Shown here: positions 34,434 to 43,035 of the stretch, piece by piece
Numbering within the stretch: position 1 is the stretch's first letter
How the letters are laid out: every line of letters starts with the position of its first letter
Assembly: GCF_020151015.1 (NCBI RefSeq)
Contig: NZ_CP083746.1
Location: 248,001-312,000 of the forward strand
Direction of reading: 5' to 3'
From: Pseudomonas sp. p1(2021b)
Lineage (GTDB): Bacteria; Pseudomonadota; Gammaproteobacteria; Pseudomonadales; Pseudomonadaceae
Length of the DNA stretch: 64,000 nucleotides
The notes under the pieces: model-generated
Told to the model about the DNA's origin: nothing
Databases searched by the model: none
Seen by the model: only the letters and a program-made list of their open reading frames with translations
Made by a program: the position numbers and the translations under genes

Positions 34434-36494
34434 ATGGCATTCGAAGCAATGTTCCAGCCGATCCAGATCGGCAAACTGACCATCCGCAACCGCGTGCTCA
34501 GCACCGCGCACGCCGAGGTCTACGCCACCGACGGCGGCATGACCACCGAGCGTTACGTCAAGTACTACGAGGAGAAGGCCAAGGGCGGCATCGGCCTGGC
34601 CATCTGCGGCGGTTCGTCCGTGGTCGCCATCGACAGCCCGCAGGAGTGGTGGTCGTCGGTGAACCTGTCGACCGACCGGATCATCCCGCACTTCCAGAAC
34701 CTCGCCGACGCCATGCACAAGCATGGCGCCAAGATCATGATCCAGATTACCCACATGGGCCGTCGCTCGCGTTGGGACGGTTTCAACTGGCCGACCCTGA
34801 TGTCGCCGTCCGGTATCCGTGAACCCGTTCACCGCGCCACCTGCAAGACCATCGAGGTCGAAGAGATCTGGCGGGTGATCGGCAACTACGCCCAGGCCGC
34901 GCGCCGGGCGAAGGAAGGCGGCCTGGACGGCGTCGAGCTGTCGGCCGTGCACCAACACATGATCGACCAGTTCTGGAGCCCACGCGTCAACAAACGTACC
35001 GACGAGTGGGGCGGTACCTTCGAAGGCCGCATGAAGTTCGGCCTGGAAGTGCTCAAGGCCGTGCGCGCCGAGGTCGGTGACGACTTCTGCGTGGGCATGC
35101 GTATCTGTGGCGACGAATTCCACCCCGATGGCCTGAGCCACGAGGACATGAAGCAGATCGCCGCGTACTACGATGCCACCGGCATGCTCGACTTCATCGG
35201 CGTGGTCGGTTCGGGTTGCGACACCCACAACACCCTGGCCAACGTCATTCCGAACATGAGCTACCCGCCGGAGCCGTTCCTGCACCTGGCGGCCGGCATC
35301 AAGGAAGTGGTCAAGGTCCCGGTACTGCACGCGCAGAACATCAAGGACCCGAACCAGGCTACCCGTATCCTGGAGGGCGGTTACGTCGACATGGTCGGCA
35401 TGACCCGTGCGCACATGGCCGACCCGCACCTGATCGCCAAGATCAAGATGGGCCAGGTCGACCAGATCAAGCAGTGCGTCGGCGCCAACTACTGCATCGA
35501 CCGCCAGTACCAGGGCCTGGATGTACTGTGCATCCAGAACGCCGCGACCTCCCGTGAATACATGGGCGTGCCGCACATCATCGAGAAGACCACCGGGCCC
35601 AAGCGCAAGGTGGTGGTGGTCGGTGCCGGCCCTGCCGGCATGGAAGCTGCCCGCGTCGCCGCCGAGCGTGGCCACGACGTGACCCTGTTCGAGAAGAAGG
35701 ACCAGATCGGTGGCCAGATCACCATCGCGTCCAAGGCACCGCAGCGTGACCAGATCGCCGGTATCACCCGTTGGTACCAGCTGGAGCTGGCCCGCCTGAA
35801 GGTAGACCTGCGCCTGGGCACTGCGGCCGACGCCGAGACCATCATGGACCTGCGTCCGGATGTGGTGGTGCTGGCGGTGGGCGGCCATCCGTTCGTCGAG
35901 CAGAACGAGCACTGGGGTGCTGCCGAAGGCCTGGTGGTCAGCAGCTGGGACGTGCTGGACGGCAAGGTCGCACCGGGCAAGAACGTGCTGGTGTACGACA
36001 CCATCTGCGAATTCACCGGCATGTCGACCGCGGACTTCCTGGCCGACAAGGGCGCCCAGGTAGAGATCGTCACCGACGACATCAAGCCGGGCGTAGCGAT
36101 GGGCGGTACCACCTTCCCGACCTACTACCGCAGCCTGTACCCCAAGGAAGTGATCATGACCGGCGACATGATGCTGGAAAAGGTCTACCGCGAGGGCGAC
36201 AAGCTGGTGGCGGTGCTCGAGAACGAGTACACCGGCGGCAAGGAAGAGCGCGTGGTCGACCAGGTCGTGATCGAGAACGGCGTGCGTCCTGACGAAGCGC
36301 TGTACTACGCACTGAAGGATGGTTCGCGCAACAAGGGCCAGATCGACGTCGAGGCGCTGTTCGCCATCAAGCCGCAGCCGATCCTCAGCCAGCCGGGCGA
36401 AGGTTACCTGCTGTATCGCATCGGCGACTGCGTGGCCCAGCGTAACGTCCACGCCGCGATCTACGACGCCCTGCGCCTGTGCAAGGACTTCTGA
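34434..36494 (+). CDS. dgcA: Dimethylglycine demethylation protein DgcA (FMN/FAD/Fe-S)
   Basis: This 686-residue Old-Yellow-Enzyme/trimethylamine-dehydrogenase-like flavoprotein has an N-terminal FMN barrel (FQPIQIGKLTIRNRVLSTAH; EGGLDGVELSAVHQHMIDQF), a linker for a [4Fe-4S] cluster, and C-terminal FAD/NAD-binding folds (VVVVGAGPAGMEAARVAAERGH). It converts dimethylglycine to sarcosine, with DgcB and a dedicated ETF as electron acceptors. The cluster motif reads C-V-G-A-N-Y-C, with Ala where relatives have the second of four Cys. It is coupled to the preceding DUF5943 gene. Confidence 0.93.
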   Translation: MAFEAMFQPIQIGKLTIRNRVLSTAHAEVYATDGGMTTERYVKYYEEKAKGGIGLAICGGSSVVAIDSPQEWWSSVNLSTDRIIPHFQNLADAMHKHGAKIMIQITHMGRRSRWDGFNWPTLMSPSGIREPVHRATCKTIEVEEIWRVIGNYAQAARRAKEGGLDGVELSAVHQHMIDQFWSPRVNKRTDEWGGTFEGRMKFGLEVLKAVRAEVGDDFCVGMRICGDEFHPDGLSHEDMKQIAAYYDATGMLDFIGVVGSGCDTHNTLANVIPNMSYPPEPFLHLAAGIKEVVKVPVLHAQNIKDPNQATRILEGGYVDMVGMTRAHMADPHLIAKIKMGQVDQIKQCVGANYCIDRQYQGLDVLCIQNAATSREYMGVPHIIEKTTGPKRKVVVVGAGPAGMEAARVAAERGHDVTLFEKKDQIGGQITIASKAPQRDQIAGITRWYQLELARLKVDLRLGTAADAETIMDLRPDVVVLAVGGHPFVEQNEHWGAAEGLVVSSWDVLDGKVAPGKNVLVYDTICEFTGMSTADFLADKGAQVEIVTDDIKPGVAMGGTTFPTYYRSLYPKEVIMTGDMMLEKVYREGDKLVAVLENEYTGGKEERVVDQVVIENGVRPDEALYYALKDGSRNKGQIDVEALFAIKPQPILSQPGEGYLLYRIGDCVAQRNVHAAIYDALRLCKDF

Positions 36495-36527
36495 TCGCAC
36501 CGCCTCGCTAGAGGCGGGATTGGCTCC

Positions 36528-36649
36528 CCTGTAGGAGCGGCCTTGTGCCGCGAAAGGGCTGCACTGCAGCCCCAGCAAGTTCGCAGCACTGCTGGAATGC
36601 TGGGGTCGCTTCGCGACCCTTTCGCGGCACAAGGCCGCTCCTACAGGGG
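36528..36649. repeat. REP pair 5 (GTAGGAGCGGCC family), inside the dgc operon
   Basis: Two opposed REP units lie between dgcA and dgcB, which are transcribed in the same direction. The pair may adjust the expression ratio of the two. Confidence 0.85.
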
Positions 36650-36702
36650 TCCGCGCCACCCTCGAGGGCAGCGCAAGAATCCAGCTGTTGTGGGAGCCTC
36701 CC

Positions 36703-38655
36703 ATGTTGAACACCCTTCTACCCATCCTGCTGTTCGCTGCCCTTGGCCTGGCGGTGCTCGGCGCCCTGCGCCGGGTGCGCATGTGGCGGCGCGGCCGGCC
36801 GTCCAAGGTCAACCTGATCGGCGGCCTGCTGGCCATGCCGCGTCGCTACCTGGTGGACCTGCACCACGTAGTCGAGCGCGACAAGTACATGTCCAAGACC
36901 CACGTGGCCACCGCCGGCGGCTTCGTGCTGTCGGCCGTGCTGGCGATCCTGGTGCATGGCTTCGGCCTGCAGAGCAAGATCCTCGGCTACGCCTTGCTGG
37001 TCGCCACCGTGATCATGTTCAGTGGCGCCATCTTCGTCTTCAAGCGTCGCCTGAACCCGCCCGCGCGCCTGTCCAAGGGCCCGTGGATGCGCCTGCCCAA
37101 GAGCCTGCTGATATTCGCAGCGAGCTTCTTCATCGCGACCCTGCCGGTCGCCGGCATCCTGCCTGAAGGCACCGGTGGCTGGCTGCTGGTGGCCGTGCTG
37201 GGCGTCGGTGTGCTGTGGGGCGTGTCGGAGCTGTTCTTCGGCATGACCTGGGGCGGCCCGATGAAGCACGCCTTCGCCGGTGCCCTGCACCTGGCCTGGC
37301 ACCGCCGTGCCGAACGTTTCGGTGGTGGCCGCTCCACCGGCCTCAAGCCGCTGGACCTGGAAGACCCGAACGCGCCCCTGGGCGTGGAAAAGCCGGTGGA
37401 CTTCACCTGGAACCAGCTGCTGGGCTTCGATGCCTGCGTGCAGTGCGGTAAGTGCGAAGCCATGTGCCCGGCCTTCGCCGCTGGCCAGCCGCTGAACCCG
37501 AAGAAGCTCATCCAGGACATGGTCATTGGCCTGGCCGGGGGTACCGACGCCAAGTTCGCCGGCAGCCCCTACCCGGGCAAGCCGATCGGCGAGCACGGCG
37601 GCCACCCGCACCAGCCGATCGTCAACGGCCTGGTCGATGCCGAGACCCTGTGGTCGTGCACCACCTGCCGCGCGTGCGTGGAAGAGTGCCCGATGATGAT
37701 CGAGCACGTCGACGCCATCGTCGACATGCGCCGCCACCTCACCCTGGAAAAGGGCGCGACCCCGAACAAGGGCGCCGAGGTGCTGGACAACCTGATCGCC
37801 ACCGACAACCCCGGCGGTTTCAACCCCGGTGGCCGGATGAACTGGGCGGCCGACCTCAACCTCAAGCTGTTGTCTGACGTGAAGAGCACCGAGGTGCTGT
37901 TCTGGGTGGGTGACGGCGCCTTCGACATGCGCAACCAGCGTACCCTGCGTTCGTTCGTCAAAGTGCTCAAGGCCTCGGGCGTCGACTTCGCCGTGCTCGG
38001 CCTGGAAGAGCGCGACAGCGGCGACGTGGCGCGCCGCCTGGGCGACGAAGCGACCTTCCAGCAGTTGGCCAAGCGCAACATCCAGACGCTGAACAAATAC
38101 CGCTTCCAGCGCATCGTCACCTGCGACCCGCACAGCTTCCATGTGCTGAAGAACGAGTACGGCGCCTTGGGTGGCGAGTACCAGGTGCAGCACCACAGCA
38201 CCTACATCGCCGAACTGATCGCAGCCAACAAGCTCAACCTGGGCCAGCACAAAGGTGGCAGCGTCACCTACCATGATCCGTGCTACCTGGGCCGCTACAA
38301 CGGCGAATACGAAGCACCGCGCGACGTGCTCAAGGCCTTGGGTATCGAAGTGCGCGAGATGGAGCGTTCGGGCTTCCGTTCCCGCTGCTGCGGCGGTGGA
38401 GGCGGCGCGCCGATCACCGATATCCCGGGCAAGCAGCGTATCCCCGACATGCGCATGGACGATATCCGCCAGACCGAAGCCGAGGTGGTGGCCGTGGGTT
38501 GCCCACAGTGCACCGCGATGCTCGAAGGTGTGGTCGAGCCACGCCCGCTGATCAAGGATATCGCCGAGCTCGTGGCCGACGTGCTGATCGAAGACGAAGC
38601 GCCTGCGGCGGGAAAGTCGCAAGCGGCCAAACGTGAAACTGCGGAGGTGCACTGA
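36703..38655 (+). CDS. dgcB: DgcB, Fe-S membrane electron-transfer protein of dimethylglycine breakdown
   Basis: This 650-residue protein has N-terminal membrane helices (residues ~2-22, 70-90, 100-120, 140-175) of DUF3483 type. Two [4Fe-4S] ferredoxin motifs follow (CVQCGKCEAMCP near residue 246 and CTTCRACVEECP). A C-terminal CCG domain (HDPCYLGRYNGEYEAP ... SRCCGGGGGAP) is typical of heterodisulfide-reductase/GlpC-like electron carriers. It should pass electrons from DgcA and ETF to the respiratory chain. ATG 36703 is preferred over an upstream in-frame start. Its stop overlaps the etfA ATG (TGATG). Confidence 0.92.
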   Translation: MLNTLLPILLFAALGLAVLGALRRVRMWRRGRPSKVNLIGGLLAMPRRYLVDLHHVVERDKYMSKTHVATAGGFVLSAVLAILVHGFGLQSKILGYALLVATVIMFSGAIFVFKRRLNPPARLSKGPWMRLPKSLLIFAASFFIATLPVAGILPEGTGGWLLVAVLGVGVLWGVSELFFGMTWGGPMKHAFAGALHLAWHRRAERFGGGRSTGLKPLDLEDPNAPLGVEKPVDFTWNQLLGFDACVQCGKCEAMCPAFAAGQPLNPKKLIQDMVIGLAGGTDAKFAGSPYPGKPIGEHGGHPHQPIVNGLVDAETLWSCTTCRACVEECPMMIEHVDAIVDMRRHLTLEKGATPNKGAEVLDNLIATDNPGGFNPGGRMNWAADLNLKLLSDVKSTEVLFWVGDGAFDMRNQRTLRSFVKVLKASGVDFAVLGLEERDSGDVARRLGDEATFQQLAKRNIQTLNKYRFQRIVTCDPHSFHVLKNEYGALGGEYQVQHHSTYIAELIAANKLNLGQHKGGSVTYHDPCYLGRYNGEYEAPRDVLKALGIEVREMERSGFRSRCCGGGGGAPITDIPGKQRIPDMRMDDIRQTEAEVVAVGCPQCTAMLEGVVEPRPLIKDIAELVADVLIEDEAPAAGKSQAAKRETAEVH

Positions 38656-39887
38656 TGAGCGACATCATCCGCCGCGACCCACGCGCCGAGTGGATCGCCC
38701 GTAACCGTCTGCATCCGCTGCACGCAGCGATGCAGACGCAACAGACCAGCTGGATGGGCCCCAACGGCATCATCCGCAAGAACCCCCATGCGATCGCCGC
38801 GGGCTTCATTGGCCCCAATGGCCTCAAGCGCATCGACCGCAGTGGTGCCCAGCAGGGTACCACCGGTGGTGCGCGGCGTACGGCTGCGGCCGAGGTGCAA
38901 CTGCCGTTGCACCAGGTCGCGGACCCGGCGTTCTACATCGCCGTGGTCCCGGACATGGTCGGTGGCCGCCTCGGCAGCCATGACCGCGACCTGCTGGGTC
39001 TGGCCCATAGCCTGGCCGGTAAGGACGGTGCGGTATTGGCGATTGTGTTCGGCGAACACAAGGAAAGCAATTTCGCCACCGCCGGTGTCGACCGCCTGTT
39101 GGTGATCGAAGGCGAGGCATACGAAGGTTATGCACCGGAGCAGATGGTGCAGGGTTTGCGCGCTGTGGATAACCAGTTCGCGCCGCGCCACTGGCTGCTG
39201 CCCGACAGCCGCACCGGTGGCGGCGAACTGGGTCGTCGCCTGGGCGCCGCCCTGGGCGAGCGCCCGGCGACGCGTGTCTGGCAGGTCAAGGATGGCCAGT
39301 GCATCGGCCGTGCCGGTGCCGGTCAGCAGGACCTGCAGCGTACTCTGCCGCGCCTGATCCTGGCCGCGGCCGAGTGCTCGGACCCGGTCAGCGAAACCCG
39401 TCACGAAGCATTGCCGGTGGAGTTGTCCACAAGCGTGGCACGCAGCCTGTCGCGTATCGAAGACCTGGGCTCGGTGGCCGTGGACCCGGCCGCCATCGCC
39501 ATGGCCGAGTCGGAGTTCATCGTTTCCGGCGGCAACGGCGTCAAGGACTGGGACCTGTTCCACAAGGCGACCGCGGCCCTCGGTGCGACCGAAGGCGCCT
39601 CGCGGGTGGCAGTGGACGATGGCTTCATGCCCCGTAACCGCCAGGTCGGTGCCACCGGTACCTGGGTCACGGCGCGCGTCTACGTGGCCGTGGGCATCTC
39701 CGGAGCGATCCAGCACCTGCAGGGCATCGGCGCCTGCGACAAGGTGGTGGCGGTGAACATGGACCCAGGCTGCGACATGATCAAACGGGCCGACCTGTCG
39801 GTGATTGGCGACAGTTCGGCGATTCTCCAGGCGTTGATCGAGGCTGTGGACAACTACCGCAGCGCCGGCCAGCGCGACGCGGCATAA
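38655..39887 (+). CDS. etfA: Dedicated electron-transfer flavoprotein alpha subunit
   Basis: This is a 410-residue ETF-alpha-like protein with an N-terminal extension of about 90 residues beyond canonical EtfA. The C-terminal FAD domain is clear (VSGGNGVKDWDLFHKATAALGAT; RNRQVGATGTWV; VAVGISGAIQHLQGI; NMDPGCDMIKRADLSVIGD). Cys replaces the usual Ala near the flavin. It pairs with the next gene and is distinct from housekeeping EtfA. It probably accepts electrons from DgcA. The gene overlaps dgcB by one base. Confidence 0.9.
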   Translation: MSDIIRRDPRAEWIARNRLHPLHAAMQTQQTSWMGPNGIIRKNPHAIAAGFIGPNGLKRIDRSGAQQGTTGGARRTAAAEVQLPLHQVADPAFYIAVVPDMVGGRLGSHDRDLLGLAHSLAGKDGAVLAIVFGEHKESNFATAGVDRLLVIEGEAYEGYAPEQMVQGLRAVDNQFAPRHWLLPDSRTGGGELGRRLGAALGERPATRVWQVKDGQCIGRAGAGQQDLQRTLPRLILAAAECSDPVSETRHEALPVELSTSVARSLSRIEDLGSVAVDPAAIAMAESEFIVSGGNGVKDWDLFHKATAALGATEGASRVAVDDGFMPRNRQVGATGTWVTARVYVAVGISGAIQHLQGIGACDKVVAVNMDPGCDMIKRADLSVIGDSSAILQALIEAVDNYRSAGQRDAA

Positions 39888-39897
39888 GGGCACGAGC

Positions 39898-40668
39898 ATG
39901 AGTACGAAAGTCATCAGCCTGGTCTCCATCGGCGCCCACCCAAGCTCTGGCCGCACCCGTCGGGCCGAGCAGGACGCCCGCGCCGTGGAGCTGGGTTTAC
40001 AGCTGGCTGGGGATAACTTGCAGGTCGTGCACGCGGGCGATCCGCGTGAAGAGGCTTTGCGTGCCTACCTGGGCATGGGCCTGGATCACCTCGATATACT
40101 GGAGCAGCCGGCCGGCGCCGATGTCCTGGGTGTGCTGGGCGATTACCTGCGCGATGCTGGGGCGCAACTGGTGCTGACCGGCAGCCAGGCGGAAACCGGC
40201 GAGGGCTCTGGCATGTTGCCGTTCCTGCTGGCCGAGCGCCTGGGGTGGCCGCTGGTGGTCGGGTTGGCGGAGGTGGAGTCCATCGACAATGGTACTGCCC
40301 AGGTTCTGCAGGCATTGCCTCGGGGCCAGCGTCGTCGGTTGAAGGTTCGCCTGCCGTTGCTGGCCACTGTGGATAACGCTGCACCCAAGCCGCGCCAGAG
40401 CGCGTTCGGCCCGGCGCGCCGGGGTGTGCTGGCGGCGCGCAACGTGGCGATCGTCGAGGATGAACTGCTGGCTGAGTCCGAGCTGCAACCGGCTCGCCCA
40501 CGGCCCAAGCGGTTGAAGGTGATCAAGGCCAAGAGCGGTGCCGACCGTATGAAGGCTGCCACGGCCAAAGCCAGTGGCGGTGGTGGCAAGGTGCTCAAGG
40601 ACGTTTCGCCGCAAGAGGGCGCCGAGGCGATCCTCAAGCTGCTGGTGGAAGAAGGAGTGCTGCGCTAG
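39898..40668 (+). CDS. etfB: Dedicated electron-transfer flavoprotein beta subunit
   Basis: This 256-residue protein is of the EtfB fold but diverged: VISLVSIGAHPSSGRTRRAEQDARAVELG, then VLTGSQAETGEGSGMLPFLLAERLGWPLVV, which is the AMP-site signature, and a basic C-terminal region (RPRPKRLKVIKAKSG). It lies 10 bp after etfA and is the last gene of the dgc operon. Confidence 0.9.
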   Translation: MSTKVISLVSIGAHPSSGRTRRAEQDARAVELGLQLAGDNLQVVHAGDPREEALRAYLGMGLDHLDILEQPAGADVLGVLGDYLRDAGAQLVLTGSQAETGEGSGMLPFLLAERLGWPLVVGLAEVESIDNGTAQVLQALPRGQRRRLKVRLPLLATVDNAAPKPRQSAFGPARRGVLAARNVAIVEDELLAESELQPARPRPKRLKVIKAKSGADRMKAATAKASGGGGKVLKDVSPQEGAEAILKLLVEEGVLR

Positions 40669-40681
40669 GCATTCCTACGCC

Positions 40682-40755
40682 GGGGCCGCTGCGCGCCCCT
40701 TCGCGGCACAAGGCCGCTCCTACAGAGGTTATGCGATCCCTGTAGGAGCGGCCTC
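40682..40755. repeat. REP pair 6, truncated right unit
   Basis: The left REP is complete. The right unit breaks off after TGTAGGAGCGGCC and runs straight into the long repeat array that follows. Confidence 0.8.
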
Positions 40756-40765
40756 GATTTTTTAC

Positions 40766-41301
40766 ACACCGAATCTGTTCGCCACCCTGTTGATAAAATG
40801 TTCACGCTTCGCTGCAGGTCGCGCTGCTCCTAGCCTCCAGCGCTTTGATCAATAATTGAGCAGGCTCTACGCTTCACTTATCCCCTCACCCCTGAACGTT
40901 TCCCACAATCGCTGTTGGCGGATCTGTGGATAATCTGTTTGGCCAATGGTACAGCCCACGGATTCATTGGCTTCCAGCTGTTTGTTCATTTATTGATCAA
41001 TTCGTCTGAAGCCAGCGTGTAACAGGCTGTCCAGGGTACTATCCACAGGCGCTGGCGTCAGATTGTCCATCTTGCCCACAAAGTCTGTTGGCGGCTCTGT
41101 GGACAAGATGTTCGGTAGTCGCTGCAGGCCGCGAAATCAAAGGGATACAGTGGATTGATCAAATAACGATCAGATCGTTAGGCTCGCCTACCCCGATAGC
41201 TTTCCACAAATAGTGTGTGCCAGGCTGTGGATAAAATGTTGGTGGGTGGCTGCAAGCCCTGTAGGGATAGGGCTGGGTAGGGTTGATCAAGAAATGATCA
41301 G
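40766..41301. repeat. Four degenerate ~98-bp repeats with DnaA-box and TTGATCAA motifs
   Basis: The units are A 40766-40863, B 40903-~41011 (an ~11-bp insertion), C 41076-41173 and D 41204-41301. A, C and D align without gaps. Each has a CACA-like start, a TGTKGAYAA word at offset 23 (perfect DnaA box TGTGGATAA in B and D; TGTTGATAA in A; TGTGGACAA in C), and a perfect TTGATCAA at 40845, 40993, 41155 and 41283. CTATCCACA at 41039 is an extra box. It lies between two convergent operon ends, so it is unlikely to be a promoter. I see no gene in it. Confidence 0.8.
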
Positions 41302-41401
41302 CGCGCCAGAGCAGCAATGCCTGTGGGTTTGCCCGCAAATAGGCAGTGAGCTCGCATCCGTTTTCGCGAGTAACCCGCACAGCACAGAGACATCGCAAAA
41401 A

Positions 41402-41432
41402 AAAGAGCAGCCGTTGGGTTGGGCTGCTCTTT
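41402..41432 (-). terminator. Rho-independent terminator of gbcA
   Basis: An 11-bp stem (41402-41412 with 41422-41432) is followed on the minus strand by a run of Ts, 17 bp after the gbcA stop. Confidence 0.88.
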
Positions 41433-41449
41433 CCTGGGTAGGGAAAGCC

Positions 41450-42742
41450 TTACTGCGCTTTCACTTCCTTCAGGTACGGTGCCGGCTCTGCGCCCAGGTT
41501 GTTGAGCAGGCGCTGGCTGTACCAGTCGATGAAGTTGACCACGCCGAACTCGTAGGTCTTGGAGTATGGGCCGGGCTGGTAGGCGGTGGAGTTGATGCCG
41601 CGCTGGTTTTCTTCGGCCAGGCGACGGTCCTGGTCGTTGGTGGCATCCCAGACCTTGCGCATGTTCTCAGGGTCGTAGTCGACACCTTCGACTGCATCCT
41701 TGTGCACCAGCCACTTGGTGGTGACCATCGACTCCTGGGCGCTGATCGGCCACACGGTGAAGACGATCATGTGGTCGCCCATGCAGTGGTTCCAGGCGTG
41801 CGGCAGGTGCAGGATGCGCATCGAGCCCAGGTCCGGGTTCTTGATACGGCCCATCAGCTTCTTGCACGCCTGCTTGCCGTCCATAGTCATGGACACGGTG
41901 CCCTTGAGCAGCGGCATGCGCACGATACGGTTACGCAGGCCATGGCTCTTGTGCTCGTGCGGGATGCCTTCGGCTTCCCAGGCAGCGGCGGAGGCGGCTA
42001 CGTGGTCCTTGAACGCCTGGTCGGCACGTGGGTCGTTGGTGTCGTCCCACTCCAGCAGGGTTTTCAGCAGTTCAGGGTGCGAACCGTTGCAGTGGTAGCA
42101 CTCACGGTTGTTTTCCAGCACCAGCTTCCAGTTGGCCTTTTCCATCAAGGTGGTCTGCACCGCCACCTTGGCGTTTTCCATGTCGTACGGTTCCATGTAG
42201 TGGTCCAGGGTGGCCAGGAACTCGTCGATGGCAGGCGGGTTCTCCGCCAGGCTGATGAAGATGTAGCCGCCCGCGGTCTTCACGTTGACCGGCTTGAGGC
42301 CGTACTTCTTCATGTCGAAGTCATCGCCCATCTCGGTGCCGGCGAACAGCAGGCGGCCATCGATCTCGTAGGTCCACTGGTGGTACGGGCAGACCAGTTT
42401 GGCGACCTTGCCTTTTTCACTGGTGCACAGGCGCGAGCCGCGGTGACGGCAGACGTTGTGGAAGGCATGGACCTGGCCTTCGGCGCCGCGGATCACGATG
42501 ATCGGGTTCTTGCCGATCTGCAGGGTCAGGAAGTTGCCCTTGGTCGGGATCTCGCAGGTCATGCCGGCGATCAGCCATTCCTTGTGGAAGATCTCCTGCA
42601 TGTCGATCTGGAACAGACGCTCGTCGGTATAGAACGGCTGGGGCAGCGAGTAGGTGCGCTCGCGGGTCTGCAGCATCTCGGCGGTTGCCTTGCGTGCAGC
42701 TTCCAGTGGATCGCCCAGGCTCAGGGTTGCGGTGACGTCCAT
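41450..42742 (-). CDS. gbcA: Glycine betaine demethylase, Rieske oxygenase subunit
   Basis: This is a 430-residue Rieske non-heme iron oxygenase. The Rieske [2Fe-2S] ligands are Cys98/His100 (CRHRG) and Cys118/His121 (CPYHQW). The mononuclear iron ligands are His217 and His222 in ECYHCNGSHPE plus a later Asp. It removes one methyl of glycine betaine as formaldehyde, giving dimethylglycine, with GbcB supplying electrons. It is transcribed divergently from gbcB. A 21-bp-spaced GTCG pair in the shared region is a candidate GbdR site. Confidence 0.95.
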   Translation of the reverse strand: MDVTATLSLGDPLEAARKATAEMLQTRERTYSLPQPFYTDERLFQIDMQEIFHKEWLIAGMTCEIPTKGNFLTLQIGKNPIIVIRGAEGQVHAFHNVCRHRGSRLCTSEKGKVAKLVCPYHQWTYEIDGRLLFAGTEMGDDFDMKKYGLKPVNVKTAGGYIFISLAENPPAIDEFLATLDHYMEPYDMENAKVAVQTTLMEKANWKLVLENNRECYHCNGSHPELLKTLLEWDDTNDPRADQAFKDHVAASAAAWEAEGIPHEHKSHGLRNRIVRMPLLKGTVSMTMDGKQACKKLMGRIKNPDLGSMRILHLPHAWNHCMGDHMIVFTVWPISAQESMVTTKWLVHKDAVEGVDYDPENMRKVWDATNDQDRRLAEENQRGINSTAYQPGPYSKTYEFGVVNFIDWYSQRLLNNLGAEPAPYLKEVKAQ

Positions 42743-42885
42743 CGTTTGGTCCTCAGGGCCGAATGCGGCCGGCGAAAGTGGCTAATCGTTGTTGTGGTTT
42801 GCCGCAAGGCTGCTTGCAAAAAACAGCGGGTTCTTTTGCCGTGGAGTGTGCGTTCGAAGGCGTCGCGAACCATATCCATGGGCGA

Positions 42886-42907
42886 CATGGCCGATTCGAA
42901 TTCCGAC
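42886..42907 (-). promoter_or_regulatory. 21-bp-spaced GTCG half-sites upstream of gbcA
   Basis: On the minus strand GTCGGAATTCG starts at 42907 and GTCGCCCATGGAT at 42886, exactly 21 bp apart. The second box closely matches the third cbcX/sdaA box (GTCGCATATGGAT). They lie about 145-165 bp before gbcA and also in front of gbcB. Binding by GbdR is inferred. Confidence 0.45.
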
Positions 42908-43035
42908 GCGCCAGCCCTTGTAGTGCGGGGCTGGTCGCGATAAGCACGCCGATGTCGCTGATGGGAATGTACTTCGTCGCCGGCTTGCGCATTATCGGAG
43001 CCATCAAGGCCGGTAGTCGGCCGCTGGAGATGAAC

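Noticed and set aside
40766..41301. The repeat array as the chromosomal replication origin itself
   Set aside because: No dnaA, rpmH, dnaN or gyrB neighbours are present; the DnaA-box content is kept as a finding but oriC is not claimed.
40669..41449. An unannotated gene between etfB and gbcA
   Set aside because: Open frames here are short or continue from antisense of gbcA, and none keeps a coding pattern through the repeats.
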